A DNA stretch of 64,000 bases from an uncultured Oscillospiraceae bacterium (GTDB taxonomy: Bacteria; Bacillota; Clostridia; Oscillospirales; Ruminococcaceae). Below, in pieces: positions 49,367-57,916 of this stretch. Below the pieces are notes generated by a model. That model saw nothing but the letters and a program-made list of their open reading frames with translations. It was not told the DNA's origin and ran no database searches. The translations under genes were made by a program, and so were the position numbers. Position 1 is the first letter of the stretch. Every line of letters starts with the position of its first letter. The stretch spans positions 1 to 64,000 of the forward strand of contig CAJJZS010000005.1 in NCBI GenBank assembly GCA_905197685.1, given 5' to 3'.

Positions 49367-50350
49367 TTATTTGAGAACCTGTTGGAATACACGATAGAAG
49401 TTTTTGTAAGCAACTTTGTCACAGTCTTCTTGGCTGTATCCGCGTTTTTTCATTTCAAGAATCAGGTTGTACGCTTCTGCTTCGTTGGAAACGCCGTCCG
49501 CGCTTGGAGAATCTAAGTTAGAGCTGAACGAACTTAACGCTTCTCCCTCCAGATAATCGTCAAAGTCATAGCCCAGACCGATATGGTCGATACCGATGAG
49601 ATTTGCGATATAATCCAGATGGTCACACAGCTTTTGCACATTTTGTTCTTCGCGTTTTTCGCTGACAAATTCGCGCAAGCTGTTCATGCCGACTAAGCCT
49701 CCTGTTTGCGCAATTTCTTTGAGCATATCGTCGGTCAGGTTTCGTTTTGCGGGGCAGACGGTGCGGGAATTGGAATGAGAAGCAATAACCGGAGTGGTTG
49801 CCATGCTCATCAAATCCCAGAAGGATTTATCGTTGAGATGGGAAACGTCCAAAACCATGCCCAGTTTTTCCATTCGTTTTACTGCAAGTTTGCCGGCTTC
49901 GGTCAGTCCTCGGGTTGGGTCCTGCGGGCAGCCGGTTGCCAGAGCGTTCAGCTCATTCCAAGTCAGCATTGCATGACGCGCGCCGACTTCGTGATAGAAG
50001 TAATCAATCATGTCAATGTCTTCGCCGATTTGACTTAATCCTTCAATACCGGTGACAACATTGATTTTTCCGGCTTTGGTTCCTTTTTCAAAGTCCTCAA
50101 ACTTAGTGACAAAGTTAAGCAAATCCGCAGAATCTTTCATTTCTGCCTTGATGCTGGTTACAATCTGTTTGGAGCGGGCAGGCGGGTCGCTGTCATACGG
50201 CGGGTCAATCCAGATGACAAAGATACCTCCGGTTACTTTGCCCTGTTGGAATTTTTTCAGATGATATTTGCGAAAAATATCGGTTTCCTGTTTGTCGATG
50301 CGTTTGCAGGTGACATCGGTCCAGACATCACCGTGACCATCAAAAAGCAT
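49367..50350 (-). CDS. Membrane dipeptidase (peptidase family M19)
   Basis: A 327-aa protein of the renal dipeptidase/M19 family (TIM barrel with a two-zinc site). The zinc ligands appear in FDGHGDVWTDVT at the N-terminus (H-x-D), the bridging Glu in VVTGIEGLSQ near residue 108, DVSHLNDKSFWDL near 170 and ASHSNSRTVCPAKRNLTD near 192. The late segment IGLGYDFDDYLEG is near 258. The start at ATG 50350 opens the family sequence. It cuts dipeptides, often including D-amino acids. It follows a DUF819 membrane protein on the same strand (87 bp), which might import its substrate. Confidence 0.93.
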   Translation of the reverse strand: MLFDGHGDVWTDVTCKRIDKQETDIFRKYHLKKFQQGKVTGGIFVIWIDPPYDSDPPARSKQIVTSIKAEMKDSADLLNFVTKFEDFEKGTKAGKINVVTGIEGLSQIGEDIDMIDYFYHEVGARHAMLTWNELNALATGCPQDPTRGLTEAGKLAVKRMEKLGMVLDVSHLNDKSFWDLMSMATTPVIASHSNSRTVCPAKRNLTDDMLKEIAQTGGLVGMNSLREFVSEKREEQNVQKLCDHLDYIANLIGIDHIGLGYDFDDYLEGEALSSFSSNLDSPSADGVSNEAEAYNLILEMKKRGYSQEDCDKVAYKNFYRVFQQVLK

Positions 50351-50390
50351 AGTAAAATCCTCCTTAAAAATCAGATAAAATATCAAAGAA

Positions 50391-50424
50391 GAACAGGACG
50401 AAAGAATTTCTTTCGTCCTGTTTG
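50391..50424 (-). terminator. Terminator-like hairpin after the DUF819 gene
   Basis: ACAGGACGAAAG pairs with CTTTCGTCCTGT. The T tail is weak, so read-through to the dipeptidase gene is possible. Confidence 0.6.
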
Positions 50425-50436
50425 TTTAAAAAGCAA

Positions 50437-51624
50437 TTATCTCAGCAGGTTTCCTACCAGAACGCCGTAGTAGTTGCCCAGAACATAACCGAGAGTACCA
50501 ATCAGAAGAACAGGACCGATCAGTTTGTTCCAGCCTTTGGAGATTGCCATCGCAGCAGCGGTAGTAGGTCCGCCGATGTTTGCGTTGGAAGCAAGAATGA
50601 TTTCTTCCAGGCTGAATTTGAATACTTTGCCGAATACCAAAGTGATAAGCATATTGCAGGCAACAATGATGAGGGCGTAAACCAACAGCAGAGGAGCCTG
50701 AGTGATGATGCTCTTGATGGACGCAGGCGCGCCGATAACAGCAAAGAAGATGTAAATTAAGAAAGTGCCGATTTCATTTGCGCCCGGAGCATTGTTAAAT
50801 ACTTTCGGGAACGAAGTTGCGCAAATCATGGTGATGGTGGTCATAATCAGGTACTTGTTGCCCAGCAGCTGATTTAAGATAAAGGTTGCGCCCTCTGCCG
50901 GGAAAAGACTTGCGAAGAAATCTGCGATTGCGGTGGAGATTGCAACGATGATGGTGGAAGCTGCAAAGCAGAATGCGATATTCTGTAAGGAAATCGGTTT
51001 TGCTTTCCAGTAGTTTTCTGCGGTGCCGGCATTTCCTGCCTCTACCTCGTCAACCAAAGGATGTTTGTAATGTTTGCGGAAGAAATTGATAGAAGGCATT
51101 GCAATCAGGACAAAGAAGTACAAAGCCATCAGCAGGTTATCCGCAACAACTGCCTGCGAGCTGAGTTCGCCCGATGCGCCGAAAGTATCTGCCATTGCCG
51201 CAAAGTTTACCGAACCGCCGACATAGGTTCCCGAGAACATCGCCGCAACCTTGTTTAAGTCCGGTACAAATTTGTTTAATGCAAAGAAGCCGACCAAAGC
51301 TCCCAAAACAGTACCCACAGAGCTGATTAAATAGATAATCAACAGTTTGCCGCTTTCTTTTCCGATCTTTTTGATGTTGCACTGGAATAGCAGAAGCGGG
51401 ATTGCCAGAGGAACAACATAGGACCAAACGCTGTCATAAACAGGCGATTCGGTAGGGATGATGCCGACATTGGACAGAATCATCATACCCAACAGGGCAA
51501 GTACACATCCGGTTACTTTAGAAGCCCATTTGTACTTTTGCTCCAGCCAGATAGCCAAAGCAGCGTCGCCGACCAAAAGTCCCCACAATACCCAGGTATT
51601 GTCCGCACTGATTAAAGATGACAT
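50437..51624 (-). CDS. DUF819-family membrane protein
   Basis: A 395-aa protein with about 10-11 hydrophobic segments and almost no soluble domain. Sequence features of the family include VGDAALAIWLEQKYKWASKV near residue 20, PLAIPLLLFQCNIKKIGKE near 72, the GSVNFAAMADTFG stretch near 140, and ANIGGPTTAAAMAISKGW near 355. Transport is likely, but the substrate is not known. ATG 51624 follows AAGGGAG by eight bases. It precedes the M19 dipeptidase in the same direction, suggesting peptide or amino-acid handling. Confidence 0.88.
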   Translation of the reverse strand: MSSLISADNTWVLWGLLVGDAALAIWLEQKYKWASKVTGCVLALLGMMILSNVGIIPTESPVYDSVWSYVVPLAIPLLLFQCNIKKIGKESGKLLIIYLISSVGTVLGALVGFFALNKFVPDLNKVAAMFSGTYVGGSVNFAAMADTFGASGELSSQAVVADNLLMALYFFVLIAMPSINFFRKHYKHPLVDEVEAGNAGTAENYWKAKPISLQNIAFCFAASTIIVAISTAIADFFASLFPAEGATFILNQLLGNKYLIMTTITMICATSFPKVFNNAPGANEIGTFLIYIFFAVIGAPASIKSIITQAPLLLVYALIIVACNMLITLVFGKVFKFSLEEIILASNANIGGPTTAAAMAISKGWNKLIGPVLLIGTLGYVLGNYYGVLVGNLLR

Positions 51625-52046
51625 AAAACACACTCCCTTAAACTTTTTTTGAAAGAGTCGATTTTGGCTCTTCGCTTAAAAACATTATAACATATTTTTG
51701 AACGCTTGTGTTATGTTTTGAAGTTTTTTGGAAGGGTACGAAAACAGAGAAAATTGACAAATAACTTCCAAAATAAGGAAAAAAGAACAATAACTTTTGC
51801 TTAAAGTTGTTTTCTAATTATAAAAAAACGGCAATGAGTTAGAAATAAAAAACAGAAATTATAATTAAAATACAGAAAAAATGATAAAAGAGCGATTTGG
51901 AACATCCATCAAAATATAATAAACTTTTTATGAAATATAACAAAAAGAAATACAAATTTGCCAAAAATTGACGAGTAAAAAGGAAAACAGACTGAGAACA
52001 GAATGTATCAAATCTGTAAAAATGTAAATATTATTATATAATTTGC
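51625..52046. other. Gene-free AT-rich region
   Basis: About 420 bp, very AT-rich, between the DUF819 gene and the RHH gene. I see the upstream region of the DUF819 gene but no supported gene, terminator or repeat. Confidence 0.6.
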
Positions 52047-52075
52047 TTGACAAATTTTATAATTAGGTTTACAAT
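52047..52075 (+). promoter_or_regulatory. Near-consensus promoter of the RHH-clpB unit
   Basis: -35 TTGACA (52047-52052), 17 bp, -10 TACAAT (52070-52075). The start site would be near 52082, so any ATG before that (for example 52077) cannot be the start codon. Confidence 0.75.
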
Positions 52076-52109
52076 AATGAGGAAATCAATAAAGGCAGAG
52101 GTGAGAAGG

Positions 52110-52766
52110 TTGGGAAAAAGCGTTTACAGTCTGGTACTCAGTGATGATGTGATTGCCCAGATAGACAGGGCGGCTTATGCATTGGGCAGCAGCCGTTCGG
52201 GGTTAATCAATCAGGTGTTGGCGGAGTATGTTTCTTTTATTACGCCGGAAAAGAGAAGAAAAGATATTTTTGATTCCCTGACCTCGGTAATCGGCGGATT
52301 TGAGCCGTTTCAGATACAAAACAGGGCATCGGACAGTATGCTGTGTATTCGCAGCCCGCTGCGGGTAAAATATAATCCGACCATTAAATATACCGTAGAG
52401 CTTTCCCGAAGCGAAGGAAAGGAAATCGGACAGCTGAAGATTATGACAAGGACACAGTCGGAAAATTTGCTGGAATTGCTGGACAGTTTTTTCTATCGGT
52501 TTTGCAAAATGGAACAGAAATATATCCGCAGCCTGTTTCCCGAAATTGTGCCGCGTTATCAAATCGGACAGGGAAAACTGATCCGAAACTTTTCCTTATT
52601 AAATAAGGATAGCTCCGACAATGAAATCGGCAGCGCGATTGCAGCCTATATCCAGATGATAGACCGCGCGCTGAAAAGCTGTTTAAATCAAAATCCGCAG
52701 GATTGGGAAGCGGTGATGGAAAAAATTTATCTGGAATATTTAAAGGAAACTCCGATTATTTGCTAA
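52110..52766 (+). CDS. Ribbon-helix-helix DNA-binding protein with a C-terminal domain
   Basis: About 218 aa if started at TTG 52110, just after GAGGTGAGAAGG. GTG 52101 or ATG 52077 are alternatives, but the promoter argues against the latter. The N-terminus has a ribbon-helix-helix fold of the Arc/CopG type: VYSLVLSDDVIAQIDRAAYALGSSRSGLINQVLAEYV (about residues 4-40). The C-terminal 150 residues have no known family; they include SMLCIRSPLRVKYNPTIKYTVEL and a helical end. It lies 55 bp before clpB on the same strand and could regulate it, or itself, as an operon leader. Role unknown. Confidence 0.75.
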   Translation: MGKSVYSLVLSDDVIAQIDRAAYALGSSRSGLINQVLAEYVSFITPEKRRKDIFDSLTSVIGGFEPFQIQNRASDSMLCIRSPLRVKYNPTIKYTVELSRSEGKEIGQLKIMTRTQSENLLELLDSFFYRFCKMEQKYIRSLFPEIVPRYQIGQGKLIRNFSLLNKDSSDNEIGSAIAAYIQMIDRALKSCLNQNPQDWEAVMEKIYLEYLKETPIIC

Positions 52767-52821
52767 AGAAAAACGAGATTGATTCGGACAGAACAGAAAT
52801 CTTCGGAAAGGTGTGAAGAAA

Positions 52822-55434
52822 ATGAATGCACAAAAATTTACTCAGAAATCGTTGGAAGCAGTTCAGCAGGCAAACAATCTTGCGCTGGCAAACAATAATA
52901 TGCAGATTGAGCAGGAGCATCTGCTTTATGCGCTGCTGACAACAGATGACAGCCTGATTGCGCAGCTGCTGAAAAAGATGGAAAAAGACCCGAAAGCGGT
53001 TTCGCAGGCAGTAAAACAGGAGATAGATAAGATGCCGGGCGTGACCGGCTCGGGAAGAGAGGCAGGAAAAATCTATATTGCGCAGGATGTGGATACTGTT
53101 CTTGCCAAAGCCGAAGGAATTGCAGAATCCATGAAGGACGAATATGTTTCGGTGGAGCATCTGATGATTTCTTTGATGGAAAATGCAAACCAACATCTGC
53201 GCGATATTTTTAAACTGTTTGATATTAAGAAAAATGACTTTTTAAAGGCGCTGCAGCAGGTAAGGGGAAACACCCGCGTGACCAGCGATTCTCCGGAAAG
53301 CACCTACGACGCGCTGAAAAAATACGGACATGATCTGGTGGAGGACGCAAGAAATAAAAAGCTTGATCCGGTTATCGGCAGAGATTCCGAAATTAGAAAT
53401 GTCATCATGATTCTTTCCAGAAAAACAAAAAACAACCCGGTGCTGATTGGCGAACCGGGTGTCGGCAAAACTGCGATTGCAGAGGGTTTGGCTTTGCGTA
53501 TTGTGCGGGGAGATGTGCCGGCAAATTTAAAGGATAAAACGATTTTTTCATTGGATATGGGCGCGCTGATTGCAGGCGCAAAATTCCGCGGCGAGTTTGA
53601 GGAGCGTTTGAAAGCGGTTCTTTCCGAGATTAAAAAGAGTGAAGGAAAAATTATCCTCTTTATTGATGAGCTGCACACCATAGTGGGCGCGGGAAAAACA
53701 GAGGGTTCGATGGACGCGGGCAACCTGTTAAAACCGATGCTTGCCCGCGGCGAGCTGCACTGTATCGGCGCGACCACCTTAAACGAATACCGCCAGTATA
53801 TCGAAAAGGACGCAGCTTTGGAGCGAAGATTCCAACCGGTGTTGGTTGCAGAGCCGACGGTGGAAGATACCATCTCTATTCTGCGTGGATTAAAGGAACG
53901 GTATGAGGTTTACCACGGCGTTAAGATTCAGGACGCGGCGCTGATTTCTGCGGCGACCTTGTCCGACCGCTATATTTCCGACCGCTTTCTGCCGGACAAA
54001 GCGATTGACCTGGTGGACGAGGCGTGCGCGATGATTCGTACCGAGATGGATTCGATGCCGATTGAATTGGACGAATTAAACAGAAAAATCATTCAACAGG
54101 AAATTGCGCAGGCGGCGCTGAAAAAAGAGGAGGACAAACTGTCGAAAGAGCGTCTGGAGGCAGTAACCAAAGAACTTGCGCAGCTGCGCGAGAAGTTTAA
54201 CTCGATGAAAGCCCAGTGGGACAACGAAAAAACCGCCATTACAAAGGTGCAGAAGTTAAGGGAGCAGATTGAGCAAATCGGCGGAGAAATTGAACGCGCC
54301 GAGCGGGAATATGACCTGAACAAGGCAGCCGAACTGAAATACGGCAAACTGCCGCAGTTAAAAGCCGAACTGGAACAGGAAGAAAAGCTGGCGGAAGAAG
54401 CGCAGCAATCCAGTCTGCTGCGGGATAAAGTTACCGAAGAAGAGATTGCCAAAGTGGTTGGAAAATGGACCGGAATTCCGGTTGCAAAAATCATGGAGGG
54501 CGAACGGGAAAAGCTGCTGCATATGGAAGATATTCTTCATCAAAATGTGGTGGGACAGGACGAAGCGGTTCGGCTTGTCAGCGAAGCGATTCTGCGTTCC
54601 AGAGCCGGAATCTCCGACCCAAACCGCCCAATCGGTTCCTTCCTGTTTTTGGGTCCAACCGGTGTCGGCAAGACGCAGCTTGCAAAAACCTTAGCAAAAA
54701 CATTATTTGATGATGAAAATAATATGGTGCGCATTGATATGAGCGAGTATATGGAAAAGTACTCGGTTTCCCGCTTAATCGGAGCGCCTCCGGGATATGT
54801 CGGATATGAGGAAGGCGGTCAGCTGACCGAAGCGGTTCGCCGCAGACCTTACTCGGTTGTTCTGTTTGATGAGGTGGAAAAAGCGCACCCCGATGTGTTT
54901 AATGTGCTGCTTCAGGTTTTGGACGACGGAAGAATCACCGATTCGCAGGGACGCACCGTTGACTTTAAAAACACCATCATCATCTTGACTTCCAACCTCG
55001 GTTCTTCCTATATTCTGGACGGAATCACGCCGGACGGGGAAATCAGCGAGCAGGCGAAAGAACAGGTAAACGCTTTGCTGAAATCCAGCTTCCGACCGGA
55101 ATTTTTGAATCGTTTGGACGAGATTGTTTTCTATAAACCGCTCAGCCGGGAGAATATCGGCAGCATCATCGACCTGTTGATGCGCGACCTGCAAAAACGC
55201 TTGCAGGCAAAACAGATTTCGCTTTCGATGACCGATGCGGCAAAACAGCTGATTATCGACAATGCCTATGACCCAATCTACGGCGCAAGACCGCTGAAAA
55301 GATACTTGCAAAGCCATGTGGAAACGATGTTGGGCAGAAAGATAATCGCAGGGGAAATCGGGGTATCCGATGAAAACGAAGAGATGTGCAAGGTTATCAT
55401 CGACGCCGAAAACGGCGAACTGATTATCCGTTAA
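52822..55434 (+). CDS. clpB: Disaggregase ClpB
   Basis: An 870-aa protein, usual length for ClpB. A hexameric AAA+ chaperone that pulls apart aggregated proteins with DnaK. The N-domain starts at [20 protein letters not shown]1: Walker [16 protein letters not shown] near residue 210 and Walker [14 protein letters not shown] near 278. A long middle coiled coil (about 395-530) marks ClpB and not ClpA. AAA2: Walker [16 protein letters not shown] near 610 and sensor/Walker [17 protein letters not shown] near 678. Start ATG 52822 follows GGAAAGGTG. No CIRCE repeat is seen upstream. A terminator follows. Confidence 0.97.
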   Translation: MNAQKFTQKSLEAVQQANNLALANNNMQIEQEHLLYALLTTDDSLIAQLLKKMEKDPKAVSQAVKQEIDKMPGVTGSGREAGKIYIAQDVDTVLAKAEGIAESMKDEYVSVEHLMISLMENANQHLRDIFKLFDIKKNDFLKALQQVRGNTRVTSDSPESTYDALKKYGHDLVEDARNKKLDPVIGRDSEIRNVIMILSRKTKNNPVLIGEPGVGKTAIAEGLALRIVRGDVPANLKDKTIFSLDMGALIAGAKFRGEFEERLKAVLSEIKKSEGKIILFIDELHTIVGAGKTEGSMDAGNLLKPMLARGELHCIGATTLNEYRQYIEKDAALERRFQPVLVAEPTVEDTISILRGLKERYEVYHGVKIQDAALISAATLSDRYISDRFLPDKAIDLVDEACAMIRTEMDSMPIELDELNRKIIQQEIAQAALKKEEDKLSKERLEAVTKELAQLREKFNSMKAQWDNEKTAITKVQKLREQIEQIGGEIERAEREYDLNKAAELKYGKLPQLKAELEQEEKLAEEAQQSSLLRDKVTEEEIAKVVGKWTGIPVAKIMEGEREKLLHMEDILHQNVVGQDEAVRLVSEAILRSRAGISDPNRPIGSFLFLGPTGVGKTQLAKTLAKTLFDDENNMVRIDMSEYMEKYSVSRLIGAPPGYVGYEEGGQLTEAVRRRPYSVVLFDEVEKAHPDVFNVLLQVLDDGRITDSQGRTVDFKNTIIILTSNLGSSYILDGITPDGEISEQAKEQVNALLKSSFRPEFLNRLDEIVFYKPLSRENIGSIIDLLMRDLQKRLQAKQISLSMTDAAKQLIIDNAYDPIYGARPLKRYLQSHVETMLGRKIIAGEIGVSDENEEMCKVIIDAENGELIIR

Positions 55435-55444
55435 ACAGATAAAC

Positions 55445-55477
55445 AAAAAGGACTTGGGAAATTCCCGAGTCCTTTTT
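55445..55477 (+). terminator. Intrinsic terminator after clpB
   Basis: AGGACTTGGGAA pairs with TTCCCGAGTCCT (one mismatch), then a six-T run. Confidence 0.85.
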
Positions 55478-55575
55478 TGCTTGAAAAAAGTGCGGAAATG
55501 CAGCACATGAGTTTGATAAAATGAATTTATTTTCGATTATATAAGTATTTTAAACAAGTTGTTTCATTGCTATTT

Positions 55576-55618
55576 GTGTAAAATGCAGATAGAATTTTAT
55601 AGAAAGCTGTGATATAAT
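55576..55618 (+). promoter_or_regulatory. Shared-type promoter, copy i (locus-2 regulator)
   Basis: GTGTAAAATGCAGA element (55576-55589), -35 TAGAAT (55590-55595), 17 bp, -10 TATAAT (55613-55618). The element, spacing and start of the spacer (TTTATAG) follow the shared pattern. Confidence 0.65.
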
Positions 55619-55642
55619 GAGGGCAAAGAGAGGTGTGTACTT

Positions 55643-56569
55643 ATGTCAAACTTTGGCGTCGGAGATTTTATCAGAATAAAAAGAGAAGAACAACAATACA
55701 GCCAGGAAAAATTGAGTCACGGAATTTGTAGCGAAAAAACCCTTTTCCGCATTGAACACGGACAGATGCCGGGATATTTTATCCTGAGCGGATTGCTGCA
55801 GCGGCTGGGATTTTCGGAGAAAGAATGTCGCCTTTTTCTCAGTGAAGATGAGTTTAAACTGGTGGAACAAAAGCGAGAAATCATCGCGGATAACACCAAC
55901 GGCAACTACCTGCGGGCGATTGAAAAAATCCGCAAACTGGAAGAAAATCCAAAAACAGCGGACAACCGCTTTATTCAGCAGTTTATTCTGCGTTCAAAAG
56001 CGATTTCAGGCTATGAAAAGGACGGGGAACACGCTGCCTATGACAGCAAAACCCAACGGGATATGCTGGTGCAGGCGTTGGAAATGACCTCGCCGCATAT
56101 CCGTCAATCGCCCGCCTGTAACTTTTTGTTTGGAGAAGAGGAAATTAAAATCATCAACCAGATTGCCAACAGTTACTCGGAAGAGGGCAACCGCTTGAAA
56201 GCGATGGAGATTTACCATTACCTGTTCAACTACATCAAAAGCCACATTATGGACGGGGATATCCTCGCCGTTACCCTGCCGCTGGTTGCGTACAACTACT
56301 CAAAATGTTTGGGGCTGGAACACTGCTATGACGAGGCAATCGAAGTGGCAGAGCAAGGGCGGCGGTGCTGCATCCGCAACAACAAGTGCCAAATGCTGGG
56401 CGGGCTGCTGCTCAATTTAGGCTGTGTTTATCACGAGAAAGGGGATGAGGAAAAGGGCAAGGATTTTATTCAGCGGTCATATCAGATATACCGGGAGATG
56501 GAAGCAGCCCGTTCCTGCAAGGTGGTAAAGGATTACGCCCGCGAAACATGGGGAATCGAGCTGTCTTAA
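55643..56569 (+). CDS. RRNPP-type XRE+TPR regulator (locus 2)
   Basis: A 308-aa protein. XRE helix-turn-helix (RIKREEQQYSQEKLSHGICSEKTLFRIEHG, about residues 9-38), then TPR-like repeats to the end: KIRKLEENPKTADNRFIQQFILRSKAISG, YEKDGEHAAYDSKTQRDMLVQALEM, and LLLNLGCVYHEKGDEEKGKDFI, which closely matches the same place in the locus-1 regulator. This is the Rgg/PlcR layout that senses small peptides. Ribosome site GAGAGGTG before ATG 55643. It ends tail-to-tail with the peptide gene (overlap TTAA, 56566-56569). Its promoter is of the shared type, so it may belong to its own regulon. Confidence 0.85.
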   Translation: MSNFGVGDFIRIKREEQQYSQEKLSHGICSEKTLFRIEHGQMPGYFILSGLLQRLGFSEKECRLFLSEDEFKLVEQKREIIADNTNGNYLRAIEKIRKLEENPKTADNRFIQQFILRSKAISGYEKDGEHAAYDSKTQRDMLVQALEMTSPHIRQSPACNFLFGEEEIKIINQIANSYSEEGNRLKAMEIYHYLFNYIKSHIMDGDILAVTLPLVAYNYSKCLGLEHCYDEAIEVAEQGRRCCIRNNKCQMLGGLLLNLGCVYHEKGDEEKGKDFIQRSYQIYREMEAARSCKVVKDYARETWGIELS

Positions 56570-56724
56570 TTGCACTCTCCTTTGTGCTCATCAACAAAAT
56601 CCAATGTAGTTGGTTTGTCTTCCTGTACAGCGGCTGTCGGCTCGGCAGAGGCGGCAAAGGCGCAGGGGGCAAGGCAGACACAAAGGGAAAGCGCAGCCAA
56701 AAGCGCGGCAAACAGTTTTTTCAT
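56566..56724 (-). CDS. Secreted signal-peptide precursor, partner of the RRNPP regulator (locus 2)
   Basis: A 52-aa protein from ATG 56724, below the usual size cut-off for gene finders. The signal peptide (MKKLFAALLAALSLCVCLAP, cut near AFA-ASAEP) is followed by about 28 mature residues ending TTLDFVDEHKGECN. AAAGGA lies nine bases before the start, and a strong promoter (TTGACA, 18 bp, TATGAT) sits at 56824-56801. It shares arrangement and C-terminal DF(I/V)D...GE.N with the 66-aa peptide at 42828-43028. By analogy with PapR-type systems the last 10-15 residues would be the signal; this is inference. Confidence 0.75.
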   Translation of the reverse strand: MKKLFAALLAALSLCVCLAPCAFAASAEPTAAVQEDKPTTLDFVDEHKGECN

Positions 56725-56758
56725 ATCGGTCAATCCTTTCAAAATAATATTGATTGTC

Positions 56759-56786
56759 GGGGCAGTTTGTTACTACAAACTGCCCC
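56759..56786 (-). promoter_or_regulatory. 12-bp-arm hairpin in the leader of the locus-2 peptide gene
   Basis: GGGGCAGTTTGT pairs perfectly with ACAAACTGCCCC around TACT. It lies between the promoter and the ribosome site of the peptide gene and has no T run, so it is more likely a regulatory hairpin or an operator than a terminator. Confidence 0.55.
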
Positions 56787-56798
56787 ATATTTATATCA

Positions 56799-56892
56799 TA
56801 GAACAGCTTTTTAGCATTTGTCAACGGACAAATTTCGTCTGAAGTTCAGTCGAAAACTTACTATTGCACAGAAAAAGCGAATCTGTTATGAT
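56799..56892. promoter_or_regulatory. Divergent promoters with palindromic operator (locus 2)
   Basis: Minus: -35 TTGACA (56824-56819), 18 bp, -10 TATGAT (56800-56795) for the peptide gene. Plus: -35 TTGCAC (56864-56869), 17 bp, -10 TATGAT (56887-56892) for the 56986 gene. Exactly between the two -35 boxes, with nine bases on each side, lies the palindrome TTTCGTCTGAAGTTCAGTCG at 56833-56855 (one mismatch). A second palindrome ATTTGTC-4-GACAAAT (56816-56833) overlaps the minus -35. The centred position is that of an operator or activator site. Confidence 0.7.
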
Positions 56893-56925
56893 ATAGGCAA
56901 GGAGCTCCCCGGAAGAAAAAATATT

Positions 56926-56956
56926 GTAAAGTAATTTTTTCAAACATACTTTACAG
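56926..56956 (+). promoter_or_regulatory. Inverted repeat in the leader of 56986-57393
   Basis: GTAAAGTA and TACTTTAC are separated by about 13 bases. It is in the 5' leader and could be a hairpin or a protein site. Confidence 0.45.
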
Positions 56957-56985
56957 CGGCGTTTAATTTTGGGAGGAATTGTATC

Positions 56986-57393
56986 ATGAAAAAGACAATG
57001 GCATCTTTGATGGCAGTTATGATGTTGGCAAGCATGAGTACTGCTGTATTTGCAGACAATCCCGATTTAGGAAATTGTGTACAGAATACACAAGAAAAAA
57101 GCTTTTCTCGACCATTTAGCGGAGATGTAAGCGGAGAAGATTGGACAAAAGTAGGTTGGGATATAAATGTCTACGGGGATAAGCGTTTAGAAATTGAACT
57201 TGACGAATCGGAAGGACAGACAGTTATGTTTCGAATTGTACAGGATGGTCCTTCAGTAGAAGTAACACTGTCCGAAGGTCAAAGTGAAGTTGTTACCTTA
57301 AATGGTTCAGGCTTTACTATTTATGCGCAAATTGAGGGAAGTATCAAGGATACGGCTTCGATTTCTGGTTATTTCAATTTGGCTAAAGGATAA
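56986..57393 (+). CDS. Small secreted beta-rich protein, paralogue of 57399-57767
   Basis: A 135-aa protein with GGGAGGA before the start and a Sec signal peptide ending in VFADN. The mature part (about 112 residues) is a small beta-domain: FSGDVSGEDWTKVGWDINVYG near residue 45, VMFRIVQDGPSVEVTLSEGQSEVV near 75, and the end IEGSIKDTASISGYFNLA. The next gene encodes the same domain, six bases later. I recognise no family. It faces the peptide gene across the operator region, so it is the prime candidate for a direct target of the locus-2 regulator. Confidence 0.8.
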   Translation: MKKTMASLMAVMMLASMSTAVFADNPDLGNCVQNTQEKSFSRPFSGDVSGEDWTKVGWDINVYGDKRLEIELDESEGQTVMFRIVQDGPSVEVTLSEGQSEVVTLNGSGFTIYAQIEGSIKDTASISGYFNLAKG

Positions 57394-57398
57394 ACCCT

Positions 57399-57767
57399 GT
57401 GAAAATTTTAAGATTAGTAATTGTTCTTCTAATTGTTTTTTGCTTTGTGGCTTGTAGTTCTAATATGAAGATAGTTTCTACTCCAGATAGCTATTTATTT
57501 ACAGCAAATGCAACTGGAGAGAGTTGGGAAAATATCGGATTAGAAACAAAATTCTCTGGAAATATGAAGATAGAACTTTATGAATCAGACGGAAAACAAA
57601 TTGTTTTTCGTATTGAAGAGGTTGGAAATGCTCCAGTAGACATAATGTTGAAAGAAGGAGAAAGCAAAACAATTTTATTAAAAGGTGGAAGGACAAAAAT
57701 TTCTGTACAAATTGAAGGAAAAATTTTGGATAAGGCGTCGATTTCAGGACAGTTAAATTTGGCATAA
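57399..57767 (+). CDS. Small lipoprotein, paralogue of 56986-57393
   Basis: A 122-aa protein starting at GTG 57399, eight bases after AAAGGA and directly after the stop of the previous gene. A signal peptide with the lipobox FVACS makes it a lipoprotein. The mature part follows the same pattern as its neighbour: NATGESWENIGLETKFSGN, IVFRIEEVGNAPVDIMLKEG, and the end KASISGQLNLA. So one secreted and one membrane-tethered form of the same domain are co-transcribed. The gene is more AT-rich than average. A terminator follows at 57769-57803. Confidence 0.8.
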   Translation: MKILRLVIVLLIVFCFVACSSNMKIVSTPDSYLFTANATGESWENIGLETKFSGNMKIELYESDGKQIVFRIEEVGNAPVDIMLKEGESKTILLKGGRTKISVQIEGKILDKASISGQLNLA

Positions 57768-57768
57768 C

Positions 57769-57803
57769 AGAAGGGGGGACAGATTTTTACTGTCCCCCCT
57801 TCT
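57769..57803 (+). terminator. Terminator-like hairpin after 57399-57767
   Basis: AGAAGGGGGGACAG pairs with CTGTCCCCCCTTCT around ATTTTTA, a very stable stem with a weak T tail. Confidence 0.7.
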
Positions 57804-57834
57804 GCTAATTTGTACATTTTACAGATGAAAATGT

Positions 57835-57877
57835 GTGTAAAATACGAATTGATTTTTGTAGAAAAAGGAAGTATAAT
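57835..57877 (+). promoter_or_regulatory. Shared-type promoter, copy e
   Basis: GTGTAAAATACGAA element (57835-57848), -35 TTGATT (57849-57854), 17 bp, -10 TATAAT (57872-57877); spacer begins TTTGTAG as in the locus-1 copies. Confidence 0.8.
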
Positions 57878-57916
57878 AATAACAAACAATGAAAATGAAT
57901 GTTAGGAGGAAAAGAT

